A DNA stretch of 64,000 nucleotides, from positions 1 through 64,000 of the forward strand of contig JAGYJU010000013.1 in the NCBI GenBank assembly GCA_018401965.1. Reading direction: 5' to 3'. Below the pieces are notes generated by a model, which made no database searches, was not told the origin of the DNA, and saw only the letters and a list, made by a program, of their open reading frames with translations. Both the position numbers and the translations under genes were made by a program. Of this stretch, positions 19,474 through 29,559 are shown piece after piece (within the stretch, counting starts at the first letter, position 1; every line of letters starts with the position of its first letter). The DNA is from Roseicyclus sp. GTDB taxonomy: Bacteria; Pseudomonadota; Alphaproteobacteria; Rhodobacterales; Rhodobacteraceae.

Positions 19474-22162
19474 CTAAGATTTTTCAGCCAGCCAAACATC
19501 CTCTGGCGGCAACCCATCGAAATATCGATTGTATACTGCCATTAGTCCTTTTTCAAAATTTCGAGTATATCGCTCGGTATCAAAGAGTGGCATTTTCAGA
19601 CGATTTTCTGCGAGCTTTGCCTTGATCAGAGCCAGTTTTTCGTAATCTCTTGCAAGCTCCACAATAAGCTGTTCGTACTCCTCTTCAGTATTGGTAATTA
19701 ATTCAGGCAATCCAACTGCCGTTAGCAAACTGGCGGCTACCCGCGCCGCGAATTGCTTGCCTTTCTTGGTCACAACGGGCAGCCCAGACCAAAGAGAATC
19801 GCTTGCAGTCGTATGTGCATTATAATTGAATGTATCAATGAACAAATCGGCATGTTTGTGGCGTTCTAAGTGTTCTGAATGCGGCATTTTCGGGGCAAAT
19901 ACCAGACGCGAAGGATCAATGCCACGTCCTGCAGCCGCTGCCTGTAAATTAATCTCTGCCCATTTGTTCGACTTTAGCAGCCACAAAACACTGCCGTCAA
20001 CTTTATGTAGAATCCGCATCCAGATGTTGAATTCAGCTGGACTGATCTTGTAGTTGTTGTTGAAGCAGCAGAACACGAATACATCCTCAGGCAGATCAAC
20101 GTCAGAACGGGTAGTACTTTTGTCGTCGACAATCAGCCTTTTATCGTCATTTGGAAGATATGAGTGCGGAAGATAAATAACTTTTTCTGAGTAAAACTGT
20201 CGCTGGTCGGTAGGAATGATAACGGGATCAGCTATGAATGTAATCAATGAAACTCGCTCCTATAGTACCCAGGATACCCAAGGAAACTCACTTGGATACC
20301 TGCAATGCGATCCTGAAATATTTCATGTCCGTTCATATTTTTGTGTATCCATTTAAGTCGACCGCTATGTCAATCCGCTATTTTTCACGACCTGCCAGCT
20401 CAGACAATTTCAGAAGTAGATTTACCTTCAACGTCAATGAATTTATCGACATACCGAGGAAACTCCTCTCACGCATCTCATCAAGAATATAAGGTCCAAA
20501 TGAAAAGGCGAATATTTCAAACTCACTCCCTGTGATGTTGCTCAAACATTCCAGCGACCAGTTGCATCACCGCGTGATCATGAAAATCAGCACCAAAGTA
20601 GCCTATTTTTAGGCGCTTAGGCGTGTTTTAGGGCGCCTGGGAATCGGTAACGGCGGTTGTTTATACATTTCACGCGCCCAATTAATTGCTCGAAGCTGAT
20701 GCAATCTTGGATTATCGTCCCAGGACAATGCTGCGAATGGTGGGACCGCTTCGGTTTTGACACCCAACCTACCTGAGGCAGCAGATAATTTCTCTGCAAC
20801 TGTAAAATCGCAAATATGCTGGCGCTGATGCAGCAGCTGCGCTTCGGCGAGGGCATAGGTGGGATTAATTTCAACTGCGCGACGATAGGCAGAAATCGCA
20901 TCGTCAAGCTTGCCCTGCTCCACAAGCCCGTTGCCCAAGTTGTAGTACGCCTCTGCATAGACGGGCTTTATCTCAAGCGCGCGATGATAGGCGGAAATCG
21001 CATCGTCAAGCTTGCCCTGCTCTTTCAACACGTTGCCCATGTTGTTGTACGCGTCGGCATAGACGGGATTGATCTCAAGCGAGCGATGATACGCAGAAAT
21101 CGCACCGTCAAGCTTGCCCTGCTCCTTCAACACGTTGCCCATGTTGTAGTACGCCTCTGCATAGACGGGCTTTATCTCAAGCGAGCGGTGATAGGCAGAA
21201 ATCGCATCGTCAAGCTTGCCCTGCTCTTTCAACACGTTGCCCATGTTGTTGTAAGCTTCTGCATAAACGGGATTAATCTCAAGCGCGCGACAATAGGCAG
21301 CAATCGCATCGTTGAGCTCGCCTTGCTCATGCAGCGCGTTGCCTATGTTGTTGTACGCCTGGGCATAGGCGGGATTGATCTCAAGCGCGCGATGATAGGC
21401 GGAAATCGCTTCGTCGAGCTTGCCTTTCTCGTGCAGTACGTTGCCCATGTTGTTGTACGCTTCGGCATAGGCTGGATTAATGTCAAGCGCACGATGATAG
21501 GCCACAATCGCATCGTCGAGCTCGCCCCGCTCATGCAGCGCGTTGCCCATGTTGTTGTACGCTTGGGCATAGGCAGGATTGATATCAAGCGCGCGATGAT
21601 AGGCAGCAATCGCTTCGCCGAACTCGCCCTGCGCTTGCAGCGTGACGCCCATATTGTAGTACGTTTCGGGATAAGCGGGCTTAATTTCAAGTGCACGACG
21701 ATAGGCAGCAAGCGCCTCGTCAAGCTTGTCTTGCTCTTGCAGCGTAACGCCCAAGTTGTTGTATGCTTGAGCGTAACCGGGATTTAGCTCAGTCGCTTTT
21801 CTAAATCCTTTCTCCGCCTCAGAGAGCCGACCAAGTGCCTTTTGTCCACCGGCGAGAATGTTCCAGCCAACGAATGACGACGGATACTCGGCAACGAACG
21901 CCTGCGCCGTCGCAACCAATTCGTGAAATTGACCTGCGTGGTAGAACGTGATCAGCGTATCAATCTTCTCCTGTAGTGGCGATACCCTCGCACTCACCTT
22001 AGATTTCGCAGCGTTGAGGCGTGCAAGTCCATAATGAACGCGCACGTCCGTAGGAAATTCAGCTAGCACGGCATCATACAGCGCACGAGCGCTGTCATGC
22101 TCTCCGTTACGCAAATGAGTTTCTGCGCGAAGAAGCGCCTGTTCTACTGAGAGCTTTGCCAT
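19474..22162 (-). pseudogene. SPINDLY/GT41-type TPR glycosyltransferase, copy 3 (multiple frameshifts)
   Basis: From the ATG at 22162 (MAKLSVEQALLRAETHLRNG) the frame is open through nine TPR units and the GT41 N-terminal linker to about 20630. It is then broken by several one-base indels until about 20233, and the last 257 residues (ADPVIIPTDQRQFYSEKVI to LPPEDVWLAEKS) are again in one frame. Against copy 2 the damaged 400 bases show extra bases such as CTCAGACAAT for CTCGACAAT and AACTCACTCCC for AACTCCTCCC, and one lost G in GCTTAGGGCG. The flanks of the gene are nearly identical to copy 2. Either a decaying duplicate or a poorly resolved consensus. Confidence 0.8.
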
Positions 22163-22419
22163 TGCAGTATCCCTAAAAGCTGGACCCACAGCTTACACAG
22201 ACAAATCAGGATGTTAACCACTAATTACGACATCGTAACGACATCTTGGGAAAAGTGTTTCTGGTTCAAAACGTTCCCCGCTTGTCACCGAAGAACACGG
22301 GCCTAACTGCTTCACGCACCGCGCTCGTATGGCAAGAAGCAGTTTATAACTGTTTACAACTTTGTCGGCAAAATCTCACTGACAAATTTCATCTAAATTG
22401 TTGATTTTATTTGATTTTG

Positions 22420-22495
22420 TGGTGCCCCCAGAGAGACTCGAACTCCCGACCCTCTGATTACAAATCAGATGCTCTACCAGCTGAGCTATAGGGGC
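22420..22495 (-). tRNA. tRNA-Thr (anticodon TGT)
   Basis: On the minus strand the sequence starts GCCCCTATAGCTCAGCTGG and ends with GGGGGCA plus an encoded CCA. The anticodon stem TCTGA/TCAGA encloses the loop TTTGTAA, giving anticodon TGT. Acceptor, D and T arms (GTTCGAGTC) fold as expected. It marks the border between the accessory island (3' side) and core chromosome. The 230 bases beyond its 3' end up to SPINDLY copy 3 contain no gene I can see. Confidence 0.95.
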
Positions 22496-22624
22496 GCCTG
22501 CGCTTCGCATACGACAAGCCTTCGCGCCGTGCAAGCGGGCGCTGACATGCGGGGGCGGGTTTGCATTGGCGGTCGGGGCCGGTATAGGACGCGCGAGGTG
22601 GTATGCGTCAAAGGTCAGGGCATC

Positions 22625-23500
22625 ATGCAGGTCGTCTTTCATCTCGGAGCGCCATGCACGGATGCGGGGCTGTTGCTGCAATCGCTGTCAAAGGATCGCG
22701 GGCGGCTGGCGCAGGATGGCATTCTCGTGCCCTCGCTCAACCGCTACCGGCCCTTGTTGCAAGATACGATCCGCGCGCTGAACGGCCAACCGGCCAGCCC
22801 CGATGTTCAGGACGCCCTGCTGGACGCCATCGTCGACGACCTGGAGGTGGACCGGCTGGTCTTGTCGGATGCGCGCTATGTCTGCATCAACCGCCTGGTG
22901 ATCCAGGGGGCCCAGATCTGGCCGATGATCGACCGCCAGGTCGGCAATCTCAAGCTGTTATTCCCCGATGCGGATCTGGGACTGCACATCGGCATGCGCA
23001 ACCCCGCGACGCTGATCCCGGCGCTGTTCATGGGGTCGCGGTTTTCGGATTTCACCGAGTTCACGCAAGACACGCAGCCCGCCGCCGTGACCTGGTCGGA
23101 AATGTTCGTCCGATTGCGCAGGGCGCATCCCGATGTGGCGGTCACCGCCTGGTGCAACGAGGATACGCCGCTGCTTTGGGGGCAGATCCTGCGCGACATC
23201 GCCGATGTGCCGTTCGATTACCCGCTGAGCGGCACCGACGACCTGGTCGAAACGATCATGGACAAGACCGGCTTTGCCCGGCTGCAACGCTACCTCTCCG
23301 AGACGCCCGCCCAAACAGAGGTGCAGCGCCGCCGCATCATCGGCGCCTTTCTCGACCGCTACGCGATCGACACCGAGATCGAGGAAAAACTCGACCTGCC
23401 CGGCTGGACACCCGACCTGATCAAGCATCTCAGCCAGGCCTATGACGATGACATGGCCGAAATCGCCCGCATCCCCGGTGTCACGCTGTTGATGCCCTGA
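22625..23500 (+). CDS. Conserved hypothetical protein, weakly sulfotransferase-like N-terminus
   Basis: The 291-residue protein begins MQVVFHLGAPCTDAGLLLQS, which recalls the FHLGAPKTGTT nucleotide loop of PAPS-dependent sulfotransferases but lacks the Lys-Thr-Gly-Thr part, so binding is doubtful. Other notable parts are RLAQDGILVPSLNRYRPLL, LGLHIGMRNPATLIPALF and VAVTAWCNEDTPLLWGQILR. There is no signal peptide or membrane segment. I chose ATG at 22625; a longer open frame would run back through the tRNA. It is the first core-type gene beside the tRNA. Function unknown. Confidence 0.7.
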   Translation: MQVVFHLGAPCTDAGLLLQSLSKDRGRLAQDGILVPSLNRYRPLLQDTIRALNGQPASPDVQDALLDAIVDDLEVDRLVLSDARYVCINRLVIQGAQIWPMIDRQVGNLKLLFPDADLGLHIGMRNPATLIPALFMGSRFSDFTEFTQDTQPAAVTWSEMFVRLRRAHPDVAVTAWCNEDTPLLWGQILRDIADVPFDYPLSGTDDLVETIMDKTGFARLQRYLSETPAQTEVQRRRIIGAFLDRYAIDTEIEEKLDLPGWTPDLIKHLSQAYDDDMAEIARIPGVTLLMP

Positions 23501-23506
23501 CGCGGG

Positions 23507-23788
23507 TCAGCGCATTCCCAGCGCTTCCTTGTACATCTCCAGCACCGCCTCTTCTTCGGCGATGTCATCGGGTTCGCGCTTGCGCAGCGCGATGACCTTG
23601 CGCATCACCTTGGTGTCGTAGCCGCGCGATTTCGCCTCGGCCATGACTTCCTTCTGCTGTTCGGCGATGTCCTTTTTCTCGGCCTCAAGCCGTTCGAAAC
23701 GTTCGATGAACTGGCGCAACTCGTCGGCGGTCACGCGGTAGCTGTCGGGGCGGGCGGCGCTGTCGCCGTCGATCTCGGTCACGTCCAT
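23507..23788 (-). CDS. gapR: GapR-family DNA-binding protein (DUF2312)
   Basis: The 93-residue protein has the DUF2312 text: YRVTADELRQFIERFERLEA, KKDIAEQQKEVMAEAKSRGY, DTKVMRKVIALRKREPDDIA and EEEAVLEMYKEALG. In Caulobacter GapR forms a clamp around overtwisted, AT-rich DNA ahead of polymerases and supports topoisomerases; it is conserved across alphaproteobacteria. It is all-helical, with a coiled coil at the N-terminal side. It is convergent with the hypothetical gene on its left. Confidence 0.9.
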   Translation of the reverse strand: MDVTEIDGDSAARPDSYRVTADELRQFIERFERLEAEKKDIAEQQKEVMAEAKSRGYDTKVMRKVIALRKREPDDIAEEEAVLEMYKEALGMR

Positions 23789-23915
23789 CGGTTGTCTCGC
23801 ATGCAGGGAAAATCCAGAGCCACGGGTCTATCCGCCCGGCGGGCCCGCCACAAGCCTTGCCAGAGCGGAAATGCTGGCCTAGGTCAATCACCGGATCACG
23901 CAGAAAGGATCGCGG

Positions 23916-24131
23916 ATGGCCGGTTTGGTCTATGTCGGAACGGTTCTGGCCCTGGCAGGGATGCTGGCGCTTGGCTATTGCATCTGGGCCGCCATATCGG
24001 CCAAGCGCGCGGGCCTGCCCGATGACGCGCTGCGCGCCCGCCTGCAACGCATCGTGACGATCAACATGGGCGCGCTCCTCGTGTCCGCGCTCGGTCTCAT
24101 GGCGATCGTCATGGGGATCTTTCTTGGCTGA
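23916..24131 (+). CDS. Small two-helix membrane protein
   Basis: The 71-residue product has two hydrophobic segments, [20 protein letters not shown] (about 6-25) and [19 protein letters not shown] (about 51-69), joined by a basic loop ([20 protein letters not shown]). It is probably an inner-membrane protein with both ends on the same side. It lies 41 bases before rsmA on the same strand and may be co-transcribed. No function recognised. Confidence 0.7.
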   Translation: MAGLVYVGTVLALAGMLALGYCIWAAISAKRAGLPDDALRARLQRIVTINMGALLVSALGLMAIVMGIFLG

Positions 24132-24172
24132 CGGCTTGCGCCGGGCGCCGGTTTCACGGCAAGGCTGCCTGC

Positions 24173-25012
24173 ATGAGCACCCTTGACAGCCTCCCCCCCC
24201 TGCGCGCGGTGATCGCGACCCATGGTCTTTCCGCGAAAAAGGCGTTGGGGCAGAATTTCCTGCTCGATCTGAACCTGACCGCCAAGATCGCACGCATGGC
24301 CGGCGACCTGTCGGGCTGCGATGTGCTCGAGGTGGGGCCCGGCCCCGGCGGCCTGACGCGCGGGTTGCTGGCCGAGGGCGCGCGCCGCGTGGTGGCGGTG
24401 GAAAAAGACGCCCGCTGCCTGCCGGCCCTGGCCGAGATCGCCGCGATCTATCCCGGCCAGCTTGACGTGCTGAATGCCGATGCGCTGGCGCTCGATTGGG
24501 CGGCGCATCTGACACCGCCGATCAAGATCGTGGCCAACCTGCCCTATAATGTCGGGACCGAATTGCTGGTGCGCTGGCTGACGCCGCCAGTCTGGCCGCC
24601 GCAGTGGCAATCGCTGACCCTGATGTTCCAGCGCGAGGTGGCCGACCGGATCGTCGCTTCCCCCGGATCAAAGGCCTATGGTCGGCTGGCAATCCTCGCG
24701 CAGTGGCGCTGCGATGCGCGCATCGCCATGACCCTGCCGCCCGAGGCCTTCACCCCCGCCCCCAAGGTGCATTCCGCGGTCGTGCACCTGGCGGCCCTGC
24801 CCCAGCCGCGCTTTGCCGCCGATCCGGCGGTCCTGGAACGGGTGGTGGCCAAGGCCTTCAATCAGCGCCGCAAGATGCTGCGCGCAGCGCTCAAGGGGCT
24901 GACGCCCGACATCGAGGACAGGATCGTGGCCGCGGGCCTTGCGCCCACGGACCGTGCCGAACAGATCTCGATCGAAGGGTTTTGTGCGCTCGCCCGCGCG
25001 GTGGCGGGCTGA
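24173..25012 (+). CDS. rsmA: 16S rRNA (adenine1518-N6/adenine1519-N6)-dimethyltransferase
   Basis: The 279-residue enzyme (KsgA) has [20 protein letters not shown], the SAM site [34 protein letters not shown], the catalytic [35 protein letters not shown] and [14 protein letters not shown]. It dimethylates two adjacent adenines near the 3' end of 16S rRNA during late 30S assembly. Length and all motifs are normal. It is convergent with the DUF4167 gene, only 3 bases apart. Confidence 0.97.
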   Translation: MSTLDSLPPLRAVIATHGLSAKKALGQNFLLDLNLTAKIARMAGDLSGCDVLEVGPGPGGLTRGLLAEGARRVVAVEKDARCLPALAEIAAIYPGQLDVLNADALALDWAAHLTPPIKIVANLPYNVGTELLVRWLTPPVWPPQWQSLTLMFQREVADRIVASPGSKAYGRLAILAQWRCDARIAMTLPPEAFTPAPKVHSAVVHLAALPQPRFAADPAVLERVVAKAFNQRRKMLRAALKGLTPDIEDRIVAAGLAPTDRAEQISIEGFCALARAVAG

Positions 25013-25015
25013 GCG

Positions 25016-25651
25016 TTATTCCGCCGCTTCTTGCGGGGTGTTGCCAGAGGGGCCATCGCCAGTGGCCTCTGCGCCATCGCCTTGCGCCGGGGCGGCATCC
25101 TCGGTCTTGCGCGGGCGGCGGGTGCGGCTGCGCTTGGGCTTGGGGGCGCTTTCCGGCGTTTCGACCAGGCCGCTGTCTTCCGCCGGGGCGCTGTCGATCA
25201 CGGCATCGAAATCGCTGTGCGGTTCACGCTCGGCCGGGCGCGGGCTGCGCTCGGGCTGCGGCTGCGGCTGCGGCTGATGCGGCTGATGCGACTGCGGCTG
25301 CTGTTGATACCCCTGGTTGGCGTCATAGCCGCCGTCGCGATCATCACCCTCGCCCCGCTCGCGGCCTTGCTGGCCACCGCCCTGCTGGGGCTGGCGCGCA
25401 TCTTGTTCGCGCTGCGCCTCGGCCAGCATGCGCAGGTAATGTTCCGCGTGCTGCTGGAAATTCTCGGCAGCAACCCGGTCATTGGACAGCTGCGCATCGC
25501 GGGCCAATTGATTGTACTTGTCTATGATCTGCTGCGGCGTGCCGCGAACCTTGCCCTCGGGGCCAGACGAATCGAAGACGCGGTTGACGATGTTGCCGAC
25601 CGAGCGATTGCGGTTCCCCTTGGACCGCGAGCGGTTTTTTGATGATCTCAT
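25016..25651 (-). CDS. DUF4167 domain protein, proline/glutamine-rich
   Basis: From ATG 25651 the 211-residue protein starts MRSSKNRSRSKGNRNRSVGN, very basic and RNA-binding in character, followed by the DUF4167 core NRVFDSSGPEGKVRGTPQQI and LARDAQLSNDRVAAENFQQH. The second half is low complexity (HQPHQPQPQPQPER, then acidic stretches and a basic KPKRSRTRRPRK). It is an alphaproteobacterial family of unknown role, often next to prmC/prfA as here. The longer open frame upstream is not needed, since the family starts at this Met. Confidence 0.85.
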   Translation of the reverse strand: MRSSKNRSRSKGNRNRSVGNIVNRVFDSSGPEGKVRGTPQQIIDKYNQLARDAQLSNDRVAAENFQQHAEHYLRMLAEAQREQDARQPQQGGGQQGRERGEGDDRDGGYDANQGYQQQPQSHQPHQPQPQPQPERSPRPAEREPHSDFDAVIDSAPAEDSGLVETPESAPKPKRSRTRRPRKTEDAAPAQGDGAEATGDGPSGNTPQEAAE

Positions 25652-25887
25652 GTGTAAAATACGGTTCCAGTTGTCCTGGGTTGGAAGCGGCCGGGCCCTT
25701 GGCACGGAAACGCTCGTCACCCGCACCGGCGCTGTGGCGATACGGCACGGAAAGTGTGGCAGAGCCGCGGGGGAAGATCCTGGGATGTTCCCGGCCGCTG
25801 TGTCTGAGTAAACATGCGCAGGCCCGCCTGACAAGCCCATTCCGCGCCTGCCGAGGCAAAACCCACGAAAATAACGCCAATGCGCGG

Positions 25888-26769
25888 CTATTTTGCGCCG
25901 AAACCGCCAATTGGCGACCGCCCGGCCACGACACGGGGCTTGCCATTGATGTCGGGATGCACCGTCACATCGTCAAGCCCCGCCGCGTCAAACAGCCCCG
26001 CCACCGCCTGCCCCTGGTCCGCACCGATTTCCACAAGGCACAGCGCCCCCGGCACCAGCTGCGCCCCAAGCCCTTGCGCAATCACGCGGTAGGCCGCCAA
26101 CCCGTCCCCGCCGGGTGTCAGGGCGCCGCGCGGCTCCCACAGGGTGATCTCGGGGGCGAGCCCGGCATAGTCCGCCGCGCTGACATAGGGCGGGTTGGAC
26201 ACGACCAGGTCGAACCGTCCCGGTGCCGCTTGCGCGATCCCCGTCCACCAATCGGCCTGCACGAGATCGAGCCGCTCCGCCACACCATGCCGTGCCGCGT
26301 TCCGCCGCGCCACGTCAAGCGCCGCCGGGCATATGTCGCTGGCCAGGCCCGAGGCCTCCGGCCGCTCGGCCAAAAGCGTCACCGCGATGGCCCCGGTACC
26401 GGTGCCAAGGTCCAGCACCCGCCGCCAGGGCTGCGCCAGCGCCAGATCGATCAGCGCCTCAGTATCCGGCCTTGGGGTCAGCGTGTCGCGCGTCACGGTG
26501 AAATCGCGCCCGTAAAACGCCCAATGCCCCAGGATCTGCGCCAAGGGTTCGCGCGCCATGCGCCGGGCCAGCATCGCCTCCGCCCGGTCCTGCGCCTCTT
26601 GCGGCACGGGATCAGCCGCCGCCACGCTCAGCCGCGCGGGCACAAGACCCGTCGCATGGCCCAGGATCATCCGCGCCTCGCGGCCCGCATCCTCGGCCCC
26701 GATCACCGGGGCCAGACGCGCGCGCGCCGCGATCAGCCATGCGCCATGGGTCACTTGCGGGACATTCAC
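25888..26769 (-). CDS. prmC: Peptide chain release factor N5-glutamine methyltransferase
   Basis: The 293-residue protein (HemK) has the N-terminal helical domain with ILGHATGLVPARLSV and AMLARRMAREPLAQILGHWA followed by FYGRDFTVTRDTLTPRPDTE, then the SAM site VLDLGTGTGAIAVTLLAERP and the catalytic VSNPPYVSAADYAGLAPEI. It methylates the Gln of the GGQ motif of release factors. It lies 59 bases downstream of prfA on the same strand, the usual prfA-prmC pair. The upstream part of the intergenic stretch 25652-25887 holds nothing recognised. Confidence 0.95.
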   Translation of the reverse strand: MNVPQVTHGAWLIAARARLAPVIGAEDAGREARMILGHATGLVPARLSVAAADPVPQEAQDRAEAMLARRMAREPLAQILGHWAFYGRDFTVTRDTLTPRPDTEALIDLALAQPWRRVLDLGTGTGAIAVTLLAERPEASGLASDICPAALDVARRNAARHGVAERLDLVQADWWTGIAQAAPGRFDLVVSNPPYVSAADYAGLAPEITLWEPRGALTPGGDGLAAYRVIAQGLGAQLVPGALCLVEIGADQGQAVAGLFDAAGLDDVTVHPDINGKPRVVAGRSPIGGFGAK

Positions 26770-26828
26770 CGCTTCACCTTTCCAAAAATACGCATGCCAG
26801 CGCCCGCCACCCGCGCCCTGCCCACGGG

Positions 26829-27884
26829 TCAGCCATCCATCTCGCCCAAAAGCCGCGCCTGCGCCTCGGCGCGCAGCGCATCGATGATCTCATCCAGATC
26901 ACCCGCCATGATCTGGTCCAACCGGTAGAGCGTCAGGTTGATCCGGTGATCGGTCATCCGGCCTTGGGGGAAATTATAGGTCCGGATCCGTTCCGACCGG
27001 TCGCCCGATCCGACCTGCGCCTTGCGGTCGGCGGCCATCGCATCGGCGGCGCGGCGGCGTTCCAGATCGTAAAGCCGCGCGCGCATGACCTGCATCGCGA
27101 TCTCGCGGTTGCGGTGCTGCGATTTTTCCGAACTGGTGACCATCAACCCGGTGGGAAGATGGGTGATGCGCACCGCCGAATCCGTCGTGTTCACATGCTG
27201 CCCGCCCGCCCCCGAGGCGCGCATCGTGTCGATGCGGATATCGGTGGCGGGGATGTCTATCTCGACCGCCTCCGCCTCGGGCAGAACGGCCACGGTCGCG
27301 GCGGAAGTATGGATACGCCCGCCCGATTCCGTCGTGGGCACGCGCTGCACCCGATGCACACCGGATTCGAATTTCAGCCGCGCGAACACGCCCTCGCCCT
27401 CGATCCGCGCGATGACCTCGCGGATGCCGCCCAACTCGGTTTCCTGCAAATCGACGATCTCGAGCCGCCAGCCCTTGGCCTCGGTATAGCGGGTGTACAT
27501 CCGCAACAGATCGCCCGCAAACAGCGCCGCCTCGTCGCCGCCGGTGCCGGGGCGGATCTCGATCATCGCGGGGCGCGCATCGGCGGCATCTTTCGGCAAG
27601 AGCGCCAGTTGCAGCGCCGCCTCTGCCGCCGGCAACGCTGTGCGCAGGCGCGGCAATTCATCCTCGGCCAATATGCGCAGTTCCGGATCGGCCAGCATCG
27701 CCTCGGCCTCGGCGATATCGGCGCGCAACCGGCGATAGGCGGCGATCTGGGCCGCGACCGGTTTCAGCTCGGCATATTCGCGGCTGATCCGGGCTATGTC
27801 CTCCGCTGCCGCGCCGGCGTTCAGCCGCGCCTCGAGATACTCGAACCGGTCGGTGATCTGGTGCAGGCGGTCGTCGGGCAACAT
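26829..27884 (-). CDS. prfA: Peptide chain release factor 1
   Basis: The 351-residue protein has the tripartite RF1 layout: the N-terminal helical domain ([20 protein letters not shown]), the codon-recognition domain with the VQRVPTTES segment, and the GGQ loop ([20 protein letters not shown]) that triggers peptide release at UAA and UAG. It ends in [20 protein letters not shown]. The PxT-type anticodon motif (PTTES) marks it as RF1 rather than RF2. It is followed by prmC, which modifies it. Confidence 0.97.
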   Translation of the reverse strand: MLPDDRLHQITDRFEYLEARLNAGAAAEDIARISREYAELKPVAAQIAAYRRLRADIAEAEAMLADPELRILAEDELPRLRTALPAAEAALQLALLPKDAADARPAMIEIRPGTGGDEAALFAGDLLRMYTRYTEAKGWRLEIVDLQETELGGIREVIARIEGEGVFARLKFESGVHRVQRVPTTESGGRIHTSAATVAVLPEAEAVEIDIPATDIRIDTMRASGAGGQHVNTTDSAVRITHLPTGLMVTSSEKSQHRNREIAMQVMRARLYDLERRRAADAMAADRKAQVGSGDRSERIRTYNFPQGRMTDHRINLTLYRLDQIMAGDLDEIIDALRAEAQARLLGEMDG

Positions 27885-27937
27885 GGGGGCGATGTGACCG
27901 CCCGCGCGCGATTGGTCAAGTCCCCCAAGTCCCCGCG

Positions 27938-28387
27938 CTACCCGCGCGCGGCCGCCACCCAGCGGGCCAGCCGGGCAGCGTTCACGCCGATGTCGGAATG
28001 GCCGAACCGGGACCGTGAATAGATCTCGACCCGCGTGGCCTGCGCCTGCGGCAAAAGCCGGATCGACACGGCATCGGGGAAACCCATGATCCGCGAGCGC
28101 ACCACATAGGTCATGTGCCCCGTGCCCGGCTCACCCGCGATCAGCCGTGCCCCCTCGGACTGGGCCTGGGCGTCGATCCTTGCGGCGACGGTTGCCAGGT
28201 CTGCCGCGATCACCGGCGCTCCGGTCCCGGTCAGCAGGGCGAAATTCGGGCTTGCGGGCGGGGTGACCGCGCCCAGCTCCACATGCCAGGCCGCGGCAGG
28301 CATGGGGACCACGCGGAAAAACACCGCCGCCCCGATCAGGGCGGCAAGGGCAAGGGCCGTCAGGAGAAACAGGCTGCGCATGATCAA
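27938..28387 (-). CDS. DUF1499 family protein with N-terminal membrane anchor
   Basis: The 149-residue protein starts with a hydrophobic segment ([20 protein letters not shown]), probably an uncleaved anchor, followed by a periplasmic DUF1499-like domain: [20 protein letters not shown] and [20 protein letters not shown]. This family is common in alphaproteobacteria and has no firm function. Its start overlaps the end of ackA by 4 bases, so the two are probably translated from one message. Confidence 0.8.
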   Translation of the reverse strand: MIMRSLFLLTALALAALIGAAVFFRVVPMPAAAWHVELGAVTPPASPNFALLTGTGAPVIAADLATVAARIDAQAQSEGARLIAGEPGTGHMTYVVRSRIMGFPDAVSIRLLPQAQATRVEIYSRSRFGHSDIGVNAARLARWVAAARG

Positions 28388-29559
28388 TAGCTCTGCCTTT
28401 CGGGGGCTTGCGTCAAGACCGCCCGTGCCGCGGCCCGCGCGATGACGCCCTCCTCATCGGTGGGCATCACGAGGATCGGCACAGGCCCCACATCGATCCG
28501 GGGCGCGTTGCGGGCATTGCGCGTCGCCTCAAGCACCAGGCCCAGAAAGCCCAGGTTTTCCAGCGCCATGGCCCGGATGGTGGCGGCGTTTTCCCCGATG
28601 CCGCCGGTAAAGACCAGCGCGTCGATCCCGCCCAGCGCCGCCGCCAGCCCGCCGATTTCGCGCGCCAGCCGAAAGGTGAAATAGGCCAGCGCCTGCGCCG
28701 CCTCGGGCGCGGGCGAGGCCAGCAGCTGCCGCATGTCATGGCTGATACCCGACAATCCCTTCAGCCCGCTTTCACGATAGAGCAGATCGGTGACCTCGTC
28801 CGCCGTCATCCCCTGGCCCAGCAGGTACAGCACCACGCCCGGATCAAGCTGGCCCACCCGCGTGCCCATGGGCATCCCGTCCAGCGCCGAAAACCCCATC
28901 GTCGACGCCACCGACCGCCCCGCGCGCAATGCACAAAGCGACGCGCCATTGCCCAGATGCGCCACGATCACCCGGCCCGCCGCCAGGTCCGGGTGATCGG
29001 CCGCCAACCGGCCCGCGATGTGATCATAGCTCAGCCCGTGGAACCCGTAGCGCCGCACGCCTTGGTCATAGAACCGCCGGGGCAGCGCGAATGTGTCGTT
29101 GACCCAAGGGTGGCCGCGGTGAAAGGCGGTGTCGAAACAGGCGATCTGGATCGCGCCCGGAAACCCCGCAACCGCCGCCGCGACCCCCGCAAGGTTGTGG
29201 GGCTGATGCAGGGGCGCCAGAGGTGACAGGCTGTGCAGATAGGCGATCAGGTCGGGGGTCAAGGCGCGCGGCCCGTCGATGTCGGGGCCGCCATGCACCA
29301 CCCGGTGCCCCACCGCCACGATCGGTCGCCCGGCGCAGAGCGGCGCCAGCGCCGCGACAAGCCGCGCCAGGCCCGTGGCATGGTCGGTGGCCCCCAGGGG
29401 CGTCACACTCTCGCCGCCATCCGCCGCGATCACCAGGCGCGCACCCGGCCCCAGCGCCTCGATCTGGCCGCGCGCCTGTTCGCGCGGCGCGGCCTCAAGG
29501 GTATAGAGCCCGAACTTGATCGAGCTGGACCCGGCATTCAGCGTCAGGATCAGGCGCAT
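28384..29559 (-). CDS. ackA: Acetate kinase
   Basis: The protein of 391 residues starts MRLILTLNAGSSSIKFGLYT with the kinase phosphate motif and has VVHGGPDIDGPRALTPDLIA, CFDTAFHRGHPWVNDTFALP, RRYGFHGLSYDHIAGRLAAD, VIVAHLGNGASLCALRAG, FSALDGMPMGTRVGQLDPGV and VFTGGIGENAATIRAMALEN. It interconverts acetyl-phosphate plus ADP with acetate plus ATP. I chose ATG 29559, which overlaps the end of the phosphotransacetylase gene by 10 bases; the longer frame has no family support. Confidence 0.95.
   Translation of the reverse strand: MRLILTLNAGSSSIKFGLYTLEAAPREQARGQIEALGPGARLVIAADGGESVTPLGATDHATGLARLVAALAPLCAGRPIVAVGHRVVHGGPDIDGPRALTPDLIAYLHSLSPLAPLHQPHNLAGVAAAVAGFPGAIQIACFDTAFHRGHPWVNDTFALPRRFYDQGVRRYGFHGLSYDHIAGRLAADHPDLAAGRVIVAHLGNGASLCALRAGRSVASTMGFSALDGMPMGTRVGQLDPGVVLYLLGQGMTADEVTDLLYRESGLKGLSGISHDMRQLLASPAPEAAQALAYFTFRLAREIGGLAAALGGIDALVFTGGIGENAATIRAMALENLGFLGLVLEATRNARNAPRIDVGPVPILVMPTDEEGVIARAAARAVLTQAPERQSY

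Noticed and set aside
24604..25527. Plus-strand open frame overlapping rsmA and the DUF4167 gene
   Set aside because: It runs through the end of one real gene and the antisense of another; arginine/alanine-rich shadow composition.
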